A stretch of 28,859 nucleotides of DNA. It comes from an uncultured Coriobacteriales bacterium (GTDB lineage Bacteria; Actinomycetota; Coriobacteriia; Coriobacteriales; UMGS124). A program made the position numbers and the translations under genes. Of this stretch, positions 22,094 to 28,859 are shown piece by piece. The notes beneath the pieces were generated by a model that was not told the origin of the DNA, made no database searches, and saw nothing but the letters and a program-made list of their open reading frames with translations. How positions within the stretch are numbered: position 1 is the first letter of the stretch; every line of letters begins with the position of its first letter. Location: assembly GCA_934654475.1 (NCBI GenBank), contig CAKUFZ010000023.1, positions 1-28,859 on the forward strand, given 5' to 3'.

Positions 22094-23305
22094 CTAGAAC
22101 TGCGTCCCCACGACCCTCGGGCGGAAGCCGTCCTTTTCGAGCGCTTCAACAATCTCATGCTTGTGGTCGGTGCCGAAGGCTTCGATGGTTACGCGCAGCT
22201 CGACTGCGGCATTGCGGTTCGTCGTCACAAACTGGTTGTGGTCCAGGCGGATGACGTTGCCCTTATGGTCGGCGATGGTCTGCGCCACGCGCACAAGCTG
22301 GCCGGGGCGGTCGGGGAGCAGCACGCTCACGGTGAAGACGCGGTCGCGCTTGATGAGGCCGGACTGCACGACGGAGGACATCGTGATGACGTCCATGTTG
22401 CCGCCCGACAGCACCGAGACGACCTTCTTGCCCATAAAGTCGAGGTGACGCAGCGCCGCAACGGTGAGCAGGCCCGAGTTCTCGACGACCATCTTGTGGT
22501 TCTCCACCATATCGAGGAAGGCCACAACGAGCTCGTCGTCTTCGACGGTGATGATGCCGTCGAGGTTCTCCTGGATGTAGGGGAAGATGAGATCGCCGGG
22601 CTCCTGCACGGCGGTGCCGTCGGCGATGGTGTTCACGCTCGGCAGCTTCACGACATGGCCGGCCTCCAGGCTCGCCTTCATGCAGGCTGCCCCTGCGGGC
22701 TCGACGCCGATGACGCGAATCTTAGGGTTGAGCAGCTTTGCCAGAGTGGACACGCCCGTGGCCAGTCCGCCGCCGCCGATCGGCACGAGGATGCAGTCCA
22801 CCAGCGGAAGCTCCTGGAAGATCTCCATGGCGATGGTGCCCTGGCCGCAGGCGACGTCGAGGTCGTTGAAGGGGTGCACGAAGGTGAGGCCCTGCTCCTC
22901 GGCAAGCTCGCAGGCACGGGCATATGCCTCGTCATAGACGTTGCCCACAAGCTCGACGTTGGCACCGTAAGACTTGGTGCGCTCGACCTTGATGAGCGGC
23001 GTCGTGGCGGGCATCACGATGGTTGCGGGAACGCCGTACTTCTGTGCGGCCGCCGCCACGCCCTGGGCATGGTTGCCGGCCGAGGCGGTGATGAGGCCGT
23101 GCGAGCGCTCCTCGTCACTCATGGTCGAAATCTTGTAGTAGGCACCGCGCACCTTGTAGGAACCCGTACGCTGCATGTTCTCCGGCTTGAAGAACACGCG
23201 GTTCCCGGCGATGGCGCTGAAGTGCGGGCTCTCAATGAGCTTTGTCTCCAGCGTCACTTCCTTGACCTTGGTTGCCGCCCTCTCAAATGCGTCTAGCGTA
23301 AGCAC
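22094..23305 (-). CDS. ilvA: Threonine ammonia-lyase (threonine dehydratase) with ACT domain
   Basis: A 403-residue cytoplasmic PLP enzyme that converts threonine to 2-oxobutanoate and ammonia, feeding isoleucine synthesis or energy metabolism. The PLP lysine lies in TGSYKVRGA (about residue 51), the substrate loop is SAGNHAQG, and the phosphate-binding loop is PIGGGGLATG. Residues of about 328-403 form one ACT domain (VFTVSVLLPDRPGQLVRVAQ), so allosteric control by an amino acid is likely. Start is GTG 23305 with GAAAGGA 7 bases upstream. It lies 24 bases after the unknown gene at 23330 and is probably the last gene of that operon, an unexpected metabolic partner for a helicase gene. Confidence 0.95.
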   Translation of the reverse strand: MLTLDAFERAATKVKEVTLETKLIESPHFSAIAGNRVFFKPENMQRTGSYKVRGAYYKISTMSDEERSHGLITASAGNHAQGVAAAAQKYGVPATIVMPATTPLIKVERTKSYGANVELVGNVYDEAYARACELAEEQGLTFVHPFNDLDVACGQGTIAMEIFQELPLVDCILVPIGGGGLATGVSTLAKLLNPKIRVIGVEPAGAACMKASLEAGHVVKLPSVNTIADGTAVQEPGDLIFPYIQENLDGIITVEDDELVVAFLDMVENHKMVVENSGLLTVAALRHLDFMGKKVVSVLSGGNMDVITMSSVVQSGLIKRDRVFTVSVLLPDRPGQLVRVAQTIADHKGNVIRLDHNQFVTTNRNAAVELRVTIEAFGTDHKHEIVEALEKDGFRPRVVGTQF

Positions 23306-23329
23306 CCTGTTGTCCTTTCGTTATCGGCC

Positions 23330-24724
23330 TTATCGTGTGCGCACGGCTTCGAATGCCGGCTCGATAAAGTCGCGGATATCCTGTTCTTGAGTCTCGCTTT
23401 TACGCAGCGAGGCGAGAAGCGCCTGGTAGGCTCGGGGGTCCACTTTGCGCAGAAACACGCCAAACACTGCCTGCTCGGCCTGGGTAAAGGCATATTCGAA
23501 GACCATGTTGCGCACCACCGCATCAAACATGCGGCCCAGTACCTGCTCGGCGGGTTCCATGAACAGGCCTTTTGCCATATTGACGGCCTGAGGCACCGCT
23601 TCGCCGCAGATGTTGCCCAGCGCGAGGCCCGCGATCGCGCCCACGGGGCCGGCTGCCATGCCCAGGGCGCCGGTGATGGCGCGCGCTCCTGCGACGCCTA
23701 CTGAGCGACCGGCAGATGAGATGACGGTGTCGGCTGTCATGCTGAGCACATTGTCCTGCTCGGTCTTGGGGGTCACCGCAGCGATGCCGCCAGCTGCTTG
23801 GGCTGCCGCTTGCGCGACGCCCGTGAGGCTCACGTCTTGGTCCTCGTTGAGGCCGCGTACGGCTGCTCTTCCCGAGAGCCATTCGAGCGCTGCGGCAGAG
23901 AGCCCGTTTGCGCCCGTGTAACGCACGGCATCTTCCAGGGCCACGTACGACAGGCCCCGGATATGCCCTGCCTTCGCGAGGTTCATTGCCTGGCGGTAGG
24001 TGAAGGCACCCTTGCGCACGAGGATGCCTGCGAGGCGCACGTCGTCGCAGCCGGCGATTTTACCGGCTTTGATTGCGGTACGCATGCGTTCCAGCACGGC
24101 GTCGAACTGGGTGAAGGGTACCTCTACCGCGCGCAGAGTGCCCGTCTGACCAGGGCTGTTCAGCGATTTGAGGCAATCCGCGTACGTGAGGGCGGCCGAC
24201 TTGCGATAGATGCTCTCAACACCTCGAGCGACCTTAACCTTACCCTCAAGGAGAGCTTTAGAGGCATCTTCCATGAGCTTGTCGGACCCGTGCGCCAGCC
24301 GCATGCATTGGCGTGCCAGGGTGTCGAACTTTTCGGCATCCTGGCAGGGGATACCTGCGATGCACGGCTTGTTGGCGTGCAAGCTTATAAACGAGGGGTC
24401 GAAGTTGCGCCAGCGCAAGTAGTGATAGCCTGCGCCGTCGTCTTGCGACCAGTCCACGTCGTCGTCCTCTTCGCCCGATGGGCCGTCCTTCAAGAAGATG
24501 CCCTGGCCTGTCACCACGAGGCCGTGCGTGCGCGTGCCGAACGTCACGTCGGCCCAGATGATGTCCTGCTCGCAGGGCACGGGCAACGTCTTCTTGATAT
24601 GCTTGACGGCTCGCTCAGTGAGCTTGGTCTGTGTGGGGCCCAGGGCCGCAAGCACCTGGGCGCCCAGATAAGGCAGCTTGACCCCGCCCGTCGAGGCAGG
24701 CAGGGCCTTGACGCTAGTTGCCAT
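23330..24724 (-). CDS. Uncharacterised protein with a PH-like N-terminal region and glycine-zipper segment
   Basis: I do not recognise this 464-residue protein. Residues of about 50-120 (EQDIIWADVTFGTRTHGLVVTG, IFLKDGPS, YHYLRWRN) look like a small beta-rich, possibly PH-like domain. Residues of about 225-300 are helical (LVRKGAFTYRQAMNLAKAGHI). Residues of about 350-385 form a glycine-rich, hydrophobic zipper (TGALGMAAGPVGAIAGLALG), a pattern seen in membrane-associating proteins. There is no signal peptide. The ATG at 24724 overlaps the end of the helicase gene by 11 bases, with GAGGCGAGG before it, so the two are translationally coupled and likely act together. Possible roles include membrane stress or defence, but this is only inference. 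Confidence 0.75.
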   Translation of the reverse strand: MATSVKALPASTGGVKLPYLGAQVLAALGPTQTKLTERAVKHIKKTLPVPCEQDIIWADVTFGTRTHGLVVTGQGIFLKDGPSGEEDDDVDWSQDDGAGYHYLRWRNFDPSFISLHANKPCIAGIPCQDAEKFDTLARQCMRLAHGSDKLMEDASKALLEGKVKVARGVESIYRKSAALTYADCLKSLNSPGQTGTLRAVEVPFTQFDAVLERMRTAIKAGKIAGCDDVRLAGILVRKGAFTYRQAMNLAKAGHIRGLSYVALEDAVRYTGANGLSAAALEWLSGRAAVRGLNEDQDVSLTGVAQAAAQAAGGIAAVTPKTEQDNVLSMTADTVISSAGRSVGVAGARAITGALGMAAGPVGAIAGLALGNICGEAVPQAVNMAKGLFMEPAEQVLGRMFDAVVRNMVFEYAFTQAEQAVFGVFLRKVDPRAYQALLASLRKSETQEQDIRDFIEPAFEAVRTR

Positions 24725-26852
24725 TGGACCTCGCCTCGTCGAGCAGGGGCGTCATCTTGCCCTGCGACACAAGCGTGAGGTGCTGCGTCGCGCGCGAGAT
24801 GGCGGTGTACAGGCGATGCTTCGAAAGCTCGTCCTCGCCGTATTCATCGGCCTGTGCGTCGGCCACAATGACGCGGTCGAATTCCAGGCCCTTTGCGAGC
24901 TTGAGGTCGAGCAGCACGCATCCCGCCTCGGGCAGGCGGCCCTTGCCGTCCATGAGGCGCGGCGCAAGCTCGCCCATGCGGTCGCGCAGTTTGCGGTCGA
25001 GCCAGCGGGCGCGCCTGCCGCTGCCGGCAATCACGGCGCACAGGCCGCCCTCGTTCCTGCCCGACTCCAACGCAGTTTCCAATGCCTGGAAGTACTCCTC
25101 GTCGTCCAGGCACTCCTTGAACTTGACCGTATGGCCAGGCCTGCGCACCGAGGAGACGTTCATGCCCTCATCGCGCTTCATGAGCGTGGTGAACACGGCT
25201 GTGATTTCGGGCGAGGAGCGGTAGCTCGTCATAAGCTCGCAGGTGGCGACGTTGCCGCGCATCTCCTTGAACAGCTGCTCAATCTGCGCGAAGCTTGCCG
25301 TGCCTTCCCAAATCGCCTGGTTCTCGTCGCCAAGCATGAGGAAGCGCGCGTTGCAGAAGTAGCGTGCCAGCACCATGAGCTGTGCGGCGGAGTAGTCCTG
25401 CACCTCGTCGATGACCACGAGCTTGGCGGCCTCGTCCACCTTGCCCGCCAGCTGCACCTTCAGGTACAGCCACTCGATTGCCGTCAGGCTGCTCGCGCCG
25501 AGCATGCGCATGCCGATGCGGTCCAGGCGGAGCCACCCGGCGTTCTCCACCATCTCGACGTAGGGGGCGCAGAGCTGCTCCACGTAGTCGCGCGTGCAGT
25601 CGGCCACGTCCTCCTCGTCGTTAGGGTCGACGAGTCGGCCGAAGATGCGCTCCTGCTCGTCGGGGTCCATGGTCGTGACCTCGTCCTTCATGGCGGCGCT
25701 GGTCGCAAGCTGGTTGATGCGTGCGTCGAGCTTGTCGAGCAGGTCTTCCTCCACCACGCAGCACAGGCGCGGGCCCGGCTTGGTCCTGCCCAAGAACCGC
25801 TCGACGGTCTTCCAAATTTGCTGGGCGGTCAGGAGCTGGTGCTCGCCGGCCACGATATCGTGCATGTCTTCGGGTTCGAGCTGGAGCGTTTTGAGTCCCT
25901 CGTCGATGCGCTTGAGCGACTCGGCTGCGGTTTCGGCGCCCAGCGAGCGGTCGCCCGGACCCACAAGCTCCATGAGCTCTGCCCACGTGAGGGCGTTGGG
26001 GTTCTTTTCGCCCAGCTCAGGAAGCACGTTTGCGATGTACTTCTTAAACACGGGGTTGGGCGTTACGAGATACACCTGATCGGCGCGCAGGCTCTCGCGG
26101 TCGCGGAACAGCAAGAACGCGATGCGCTGCAGCAGCACCGAGGTCTTGCCGCTGCCTGCCACGCCGCGCACCAGCATTGCAGGCACGTTTTCGTGGCGGA
26201 TGACAGCGTTTTGCTCCTTCTGGATCGTCGCCGTGATGGCCTGGAGCTGCGAGGAGCGCTGCGAGGTGAGCGAGGCCAGCAGCAGCGGGTCCTCAATGGC
26301 CACCGAGGTGTCGAAGTAGCACTTCAGCACATCGCGCTCGATGTCGAACTGGCGGCGCAGCTGCAGGTCAGCCTTGATTTCACGGCCGTTTGCCCAGTAC
26401 GAGGTCTTGCCCATGTCTTGGTTGTAGTAGGCCTCGGCCACCGGCGATCGCCAGTCCACCACAATGCGGCGGTGCAGCTCGTCGGCCATGCCGGTCGAGC
26501 CCAGGTAGATGTCGCGTGCCGTGGGCTTGCCGGCAATCTGCAGCCTGATGTGGGCAAAGTAGGGTTTCTTGAGAAGCAGGCGCAGGCGGTTGATGGTCTC
26601 AACGTCGGCATCGTTTGCCAAGTTGAACGACTCAATCACGCTGTTTGCGGCAGCGACGTTGGCATACGTCTCCATCGAGAGGTCGTCGCCCTCAAAGTCG
26701 GGGGCAATCTCCTCGCGCATGTTCGACTTGTATTCCCTGATCTCGGCCAGGTTTGCCTCAAGGCGCTCGGAGGCCGTGCGCTCGAGCTCCTGCAACTGAC
26801 CGTAGACCTTGCTGAGGTGCGCCTGCTCTTCGGCGAAAATCTTATCTTCCAC
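24714..26852 (-). CDS. helD: HelD-like superfamily 1 helicase
   Basis: This is a 712-residue UvrD-type ATPase of the HelD family, which removes stalled RNA polymerase from DNA or nucleic acids and recycles it. An N-terminal coiled-coil region (about 1-75) is followed by the family signature DWRSPVAEAYY (133-143). Walker A is GVAGSGKTS (230-238), Walker B is IDEVQDYS (481-488), then GDENQAIW, TSYRSSPEI, KGLEFDRVIVADAQ and LYTAISRATQHL complete the SF1 motif series. Length fits HelD. Start is GTG 26852, placed directly after the stop of the small upstream gene with no strong ribosome site, so translation depends on coupling. It could also act as a general helicase. Confidence 0.88.
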   Translation of the reverse strand: MEDKIFAEEQAHLSKVYGQLQELERTASERLEANLAEIREYKSNMREEIAPDFEGDDLSMETYANVAAANSVIESFNLANDADVETINRLRLLLKKPYFAHIRLQIAGKPTARDIYLGSTGMADELHRRIVVDWRSPVAEAYYNQDMGKTSYWANGREIKADLQLRRQFDIERDVLKCYFDTSVAIEDPLLLASLTSQRSSQLQAITATIQKEQNAVIRHENVPAMLVRGVAGSGKTSVLLQRIAFLLFRDRESLRADQVYLVTPNPVFKKYIANVLPELGEKNPNALTWAELMELVGPGDRSLGAETAAESLKRIDEGLKTLQLEPEDMHDIVAGEHQLLTAQQIWKTVERFLGRTKPGPRLCCVVEEDLLDKLDARINQLATSAAMKDEVTTMDPDEQERIFGRLVDPNDEEDVADCTRDYVEQLCAPYVEMVENAGWLRLDRIGMRMLGASSLTAIEWLYLKVQLAGKVDEAAKLVVIDEVQDYSAAQLMVLARYFCNARFLMLGDENQAIWEGTASFAQIEQLFKEMRGNVATCELMTSYRSSPEITAVFTTLMKRDEGMNVSSVRRPGHTVKFKECLDDEEYFQALETALESGRNEGGLCAVIAGSGRRARWLDRKLRDRMGELAPRLMDGKGRLPEAGCVLLDLKLAKGLEFDRVIVADAQADEYGEDELSKHRLYTAISRATQHLTLVSQGKMTPLLDEARSNGN

Positions 26853-27143
26853 TTACTGTGACACTTTCTCATCGATGAGGGTCTTCGAGGCGTCGTACAC
26901 CCAATCTGCCAGCTTGTTGGTGGGATGCTCCTTTTCGTCGAGCATCTCAACTTCCTCAATCCTGCAGTAAGAGGGGCAACCGTGCTCGGCCGCCATCTTG
27001 GCGAGGGGGCCCTTCACGGCGGTCGCGAGGTCGATCAGGTCGAACTCCTCACGCGCCTCGTCCAGGGTGCGATGCACGATAGAGTCAGTCTCCATGTTGC
27101 GCCCCTGGTTTACAATGCCCCAGCTCACAACGTACACGCTCAT
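26853..27143 (-). CDS. Small uncharacterised protein, first gene of the helD operon
   Basis: A 96-residue soluble acidic protein. ATG 27143 is chosen because AAGGGG lies about 7 bases upstream; a TTG two codons earlier is also in frame. It starts MSVYVVSWGIV and contains an acidic helical centre (TLDEAREEFDLIDLATAV) and two cysteines (HGCPSYCRI). No known domain is recognised. Its stop codon is followed at once by the helD start, which suggests fixed co-expression and possibly physical interaction. Confidence 0.75.
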   Translation of the reverse strand: MSVYVVSWGIVNQGRNMETDSIVHRTLDEAREEFDLIDLATAVKGPLAKMAAEHGCPSYCRIEEVEMLDEKEHPTNKLADWVYDASKTLIDEKVSQ

Positions 27144-27464
27144 CTTCAAACCCCTTTTCTCTCATGCCGAAGCCCCTTGCTATGAAACCGCGAGGGGCCG
27201 CCTGGTCGCGCATGTTGCGCGCTGCCAACCAGCATACTTGTCGGCAGGACACGAACACAGTAATTAAATGTCCTATTGTATGGTTGAGTTCCCTCATGTT
27301 TTCTTTGACCTTGCGGTGAATGAACAAAGCCCACGAGTCGGCCATACCCCGTTCGAGCGAACTGTTGTGTCGCCTGTCATGGCTGATGCCCGCTGGCCTT
27401 CAAGGGGGTATCATGTTCCCGTCTAAGATACTAACTGGCTTCGATACATCCAAGGAGTGTATGT
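27144..27464. other. Divergent control region of helD operon and GNAT gene
   Basis: This 321-base gap contains an A/T-rich centre (27255-27320). On the minus strand TACAAT (near 27279) is a good -10-like element without a clear -35. AGGACA (27246-27251) and TGTCCT (27269-27274) form a weak inverted repeat beside it. No gene is seen. Confidence 0.4.
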
Positions 27465-28421
27465 ATGTCGAGTGAGAATAGGCCCAGGTCTTCCCAGCGT
27501 GGCGCCTCGGGTGCGTCCCGCTCTGCCTCTGGTTTTGCTTCCGGTCATGGGCCCAAGTCCAGCAAGCCCCGCTCTGCCTCCGGAGCCGCTTCTGGCCGTG
27601 GTCCCAAGTCCGGAAAGCCTCGCCCCAAGCAGGATGAGAAGGCCAAGGCGGCAGCCCGCGCCCGCCGCAAGGCCAAGCAGGAGGCCCGCAAGACGGGCGT
27701 CCCCGGCGAGGAGGTCCAGCAGCCCCACGATCCCATCCTGCGTGTCCGTGATTTCACGAGCGTCGACTTCAGCCAGCTTTCGTACATCATGCCTCCCGAG
27801 TGGTTGTTCGACGGCCTGACCGACGAGCAGAAGACCGCCCAGGCAAACATGGACTTTGCTGGCGTGCTCCGCGCAAGCAACATTCGCCTCGTGGCGACCA
27901 TCGACGACGGCACCAACTACGACCCGGTCCTCGTCGGCATTGCCTTTGCTTCCACAACGCGCCTGCCTGAGCCTAAGGATGCCTTTGTCTGGAAAGATGT
28001 CTATGAGAAGGCTTCCGAGACGCTGCGTTACGGCGCCCAGCCTGCCCGAATTGCCCGCACCTATGAGCTGCAGCTTGGCGAGCGCGGACAGATGCTCATC
28101 GACGCTGCCGGTGAGGCGCGCGGCGAAGACACCGAGCTCGAGCTTTTCGTCGTGAACCCCGAGTATCGTTCCCATGGCGTGGGCAAGGCCCTGATGGCCG
28201 AGTTCCAGAAAAGGCTCGAGGGCCTTGGCGCCCAGAGCTACTGGCTCCAGACTGATTCCACCTGCACGTGGCAATGGTACGAGAGCCATGGCTACACGCG
28301 CGTGGCAGACGTCGAGCTCTCCGCCGATTACCCCATGCCCCCCACAGGCGAGCCCGCCGACGAGGCCCCGCATGTATTCATGTATAAGAAGGACCTTGTT
28401 ACGGAGCCAGTGCAGGATTAA
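27465..28421 (+). CDS. GNAT-family acetyltransferase with basic, repetitive N-terminal tail
   Basis: A 318-residue protein. The first 85 residues are low-complexity, rich in Ser, Gly, Arg, Lys and Pro, and contain a tandem 17-residue repeat; they are probably disordered and could bind nucleic acid. The rest carries a GNAT fold: LRVRDFTSVDF starts the domain, LELFVVNPEYRSHGVGKALM (near residues 225-244) holds the acetyl-CoA loop RSHGVG, and WYESHGYTRVADVEL is the usual last strand region. The reaction is transfer of an acetyl group from acetyl-CoA to an unknown amine. ATG 27465 has AAGGAG 8 bases upstream. It is monocistronic, with its own terminator. Confidence 0.85.
   Translation: MSSENRPRSSQRGASGASRSASGFASGHGPKSSKPRSASGAASGRGPKSGKPRPKQDEKAKAAARARRKAKQEARKTGVPGEEVQQPHDPILRVRDFTSVDFSQLSYIMPPEWLFDGLTDEQKTAQANMDFAGVLRASNIRLVATIDDGTNYDPVLVGIAFASTTRLPEPKDAFVWKDVYEKASETLRYGAQPARIARTYELQLGERGQMLIDAAGEARGEDTELELFVVNPEYRSHGVGKALMAEFQKRLEGLGAQSYWLQTDSTCTWQWYESHGYTRVADVELSADYPMPPTGEPADEAPHVFMYKKDLVTEPVQD
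27522..27623 (+). repeat. Tandem 51-base in-frame repeat in the GNAT gene
   Basis: Two in-frame 51-base units (27522-27572 and 27573-27623) encode SASGFASGHGPKSSKPR and SASGAASGRGPKSGKPR. They differ mainly at third codon positions, so the duplication is not very recent and has been kept in frame. This array lengthens the disordered basic tail. Confidence 0.9.
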
Positions 28422-28473
28422 AGGCAGCGGAGCAGATGAGTTTGCGCCAACATACGTAATTCACGCGTCTAGT

Positions 28474-28516
28474 GCGGCCCGTTTTCTTGCAATAGGAAGC
28501 GGGCCGCTTTCGTTTT
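28474..28516 (+). terminator. Terminator of the GNAT gene
   Basis: GCGGCCCG (28474-28481) pairs with CGGGCCGC (28500-28507), followed by TTTCGTTTT. It lies 53 bases after the GNAT stop codon. Confidence 0.88.
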
Positions 28517-28859
28517 AGCAGACGAGCCAGTGTCGGGGTCGATCACCCCGGGCGCCGCCTGGCCGGGAGAGGCGAGGGCCCGTCGGCGCTCCCTGCGTTT
28601 CGGTTCCCGGCTTCGAGCGAAACATATATGTGTGGGTCGCTTGCGCTATAGGCGGGCTTGCAGGACGCCGGTGCGGGCTTGCCCGGCCGCGGCGGCCGGC
28701 CCGGAGCCCGGGGAAGCATAAAAACGCGCCTAAAAGTTTCTTATTCCCCGACTTGTGTGCGTCCCGTGGACTCACGCCCCTGCGCTTGCCCTCCCCCTGC
28801 AGCCGCGTGTATAGTTCTCCCTCGCGCCGCACCCCAGTCGATGCGGCCGCGCGAACCCC
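28517..28859. other. Very GC-rich right-edge intergenic region
   Basis: No gene is convincing on either strand. It contains a GC-rich palindromic patch near 28680-28715 without a T-run, an A/T-rich patch (28719-28745) and the promoter listed next. It probably forms the upstream region of a gene beyond the right edge. Confidence 0.4.
28786..28815 (+). promoter_or_regulatory. Putative promoter pointing out of the window
   Basis: TTGCCC (28786-28791) and TATAGT (28810-28815) are separated by 18 bases. The promoter would read rightwards into sequence beyond the window edge. No start codon with a ribosome site is seen in the remaining 44 bases. Confidence 0.45.

Noticed and set aside
24678..26861. 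727-codon plus-strand frame opposite the helicase
   Set aside because: Antisense shadow; SF1 helicase motifs are intact on the minus strand.
28581..28620. Possible tRNA T-arm (GGTTCCCGGCTTCGAGC)
   Set aside because: No acceptor, D or anticodon arms can be formed around it.
28515..28832. 105-codon minus-strand frame at the right edge
   Set aside because: Arg/Gly/Pro-rich translation, no ribosome site and no recognisable domain; overlaps a terminator and a plausible promoter.

Overview
The window looks like chromosomal DNA from a high-GC anaerobic or microaerophilic actinobacterium. My best guess is class Coriobacteriia (Eggerthella, Slackia, Collinsella or Olsenella relatives). This is inferred from three things: GC-rich codon use, two LuxR-type regulators that each carry a large multi-pass membrane domain, and several exported molybdenum-enzyme-like and heme proteins. 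No rRNA or tRNA gene is visible to confirm it.

Layout. Positions 1-2100 are a decayed accessory patch. It holds the start of an unidentified minus-strand gene, a frameshifted remnant with an XRE-regulator-like end, a short terminator-like RNA hairpin followed by an Abi_2 (AbiD/AbiF-type) gene broken by an in-frame TGA, and the 3' end of a GyrI-like/MerR effector domain. Positions 2160-6333 (minus) hold an orphan Tat-exported peptide-binding protein, a secreted sulfite-oxidase-fold protein and a three-heme cytochrome fused to a sulfite-oxidase fold. Divergent from these is a membrane LuxR regulator (6694-8205). Convergent with it is a free-standing Mo-co dimerisation-like domain (8212-8502).

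Positions 8607-11758 are a compact copper homeostasis operon: promoter, CsoR operator, csoR, copA and copZ. A bidirectional terminator separates it from an MFS drug exporter with a C-terminal CBS pair (12011-13912, minus). Across a 362-base divergent region lies a duplicated-domain protein of unknown function (14275-15081). It is followed by a Tat-exported DMSO-reductase-family enzyme, a four-cluster ferredoxin-type subunit and a TorD-like chaperone (15205-19300). No membrane anchor is encoded beside them. A second membrane LuxR regulator follows (19521-21167).

Directly after that LuxR gene are four tandem units of about 96-127 bases. Each folds into a two-helix hairpin followed by a T-run, and the helices show compensatory changes. 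A gene-poor stretch to 22093 contains a terminator, a LacI-type palindrome and a stem-loop. A minus-strand operon (27143 to 22094) then encodes a small protein, a HelD-like helicase, a glycine-zipper protein of unknown function and threonine ammonia-lyase. The window ends with a GNAT acetyltransferase carrying a basic repeat tail, its terminator and a putative promoter for a gene beyond the right edge.

How the parts fit. Two regions look like independent exported redox modules, each next to its own membrane LuxR sensor, a common arrangement in gut Coriobacteriia. The copper operon is self-regulated. The most unusual items are the hairpin array, the Abi gene with its upstream RNA hairpin, the sulfite-oxidase-fold cluster and the MFS-CBS fusion.
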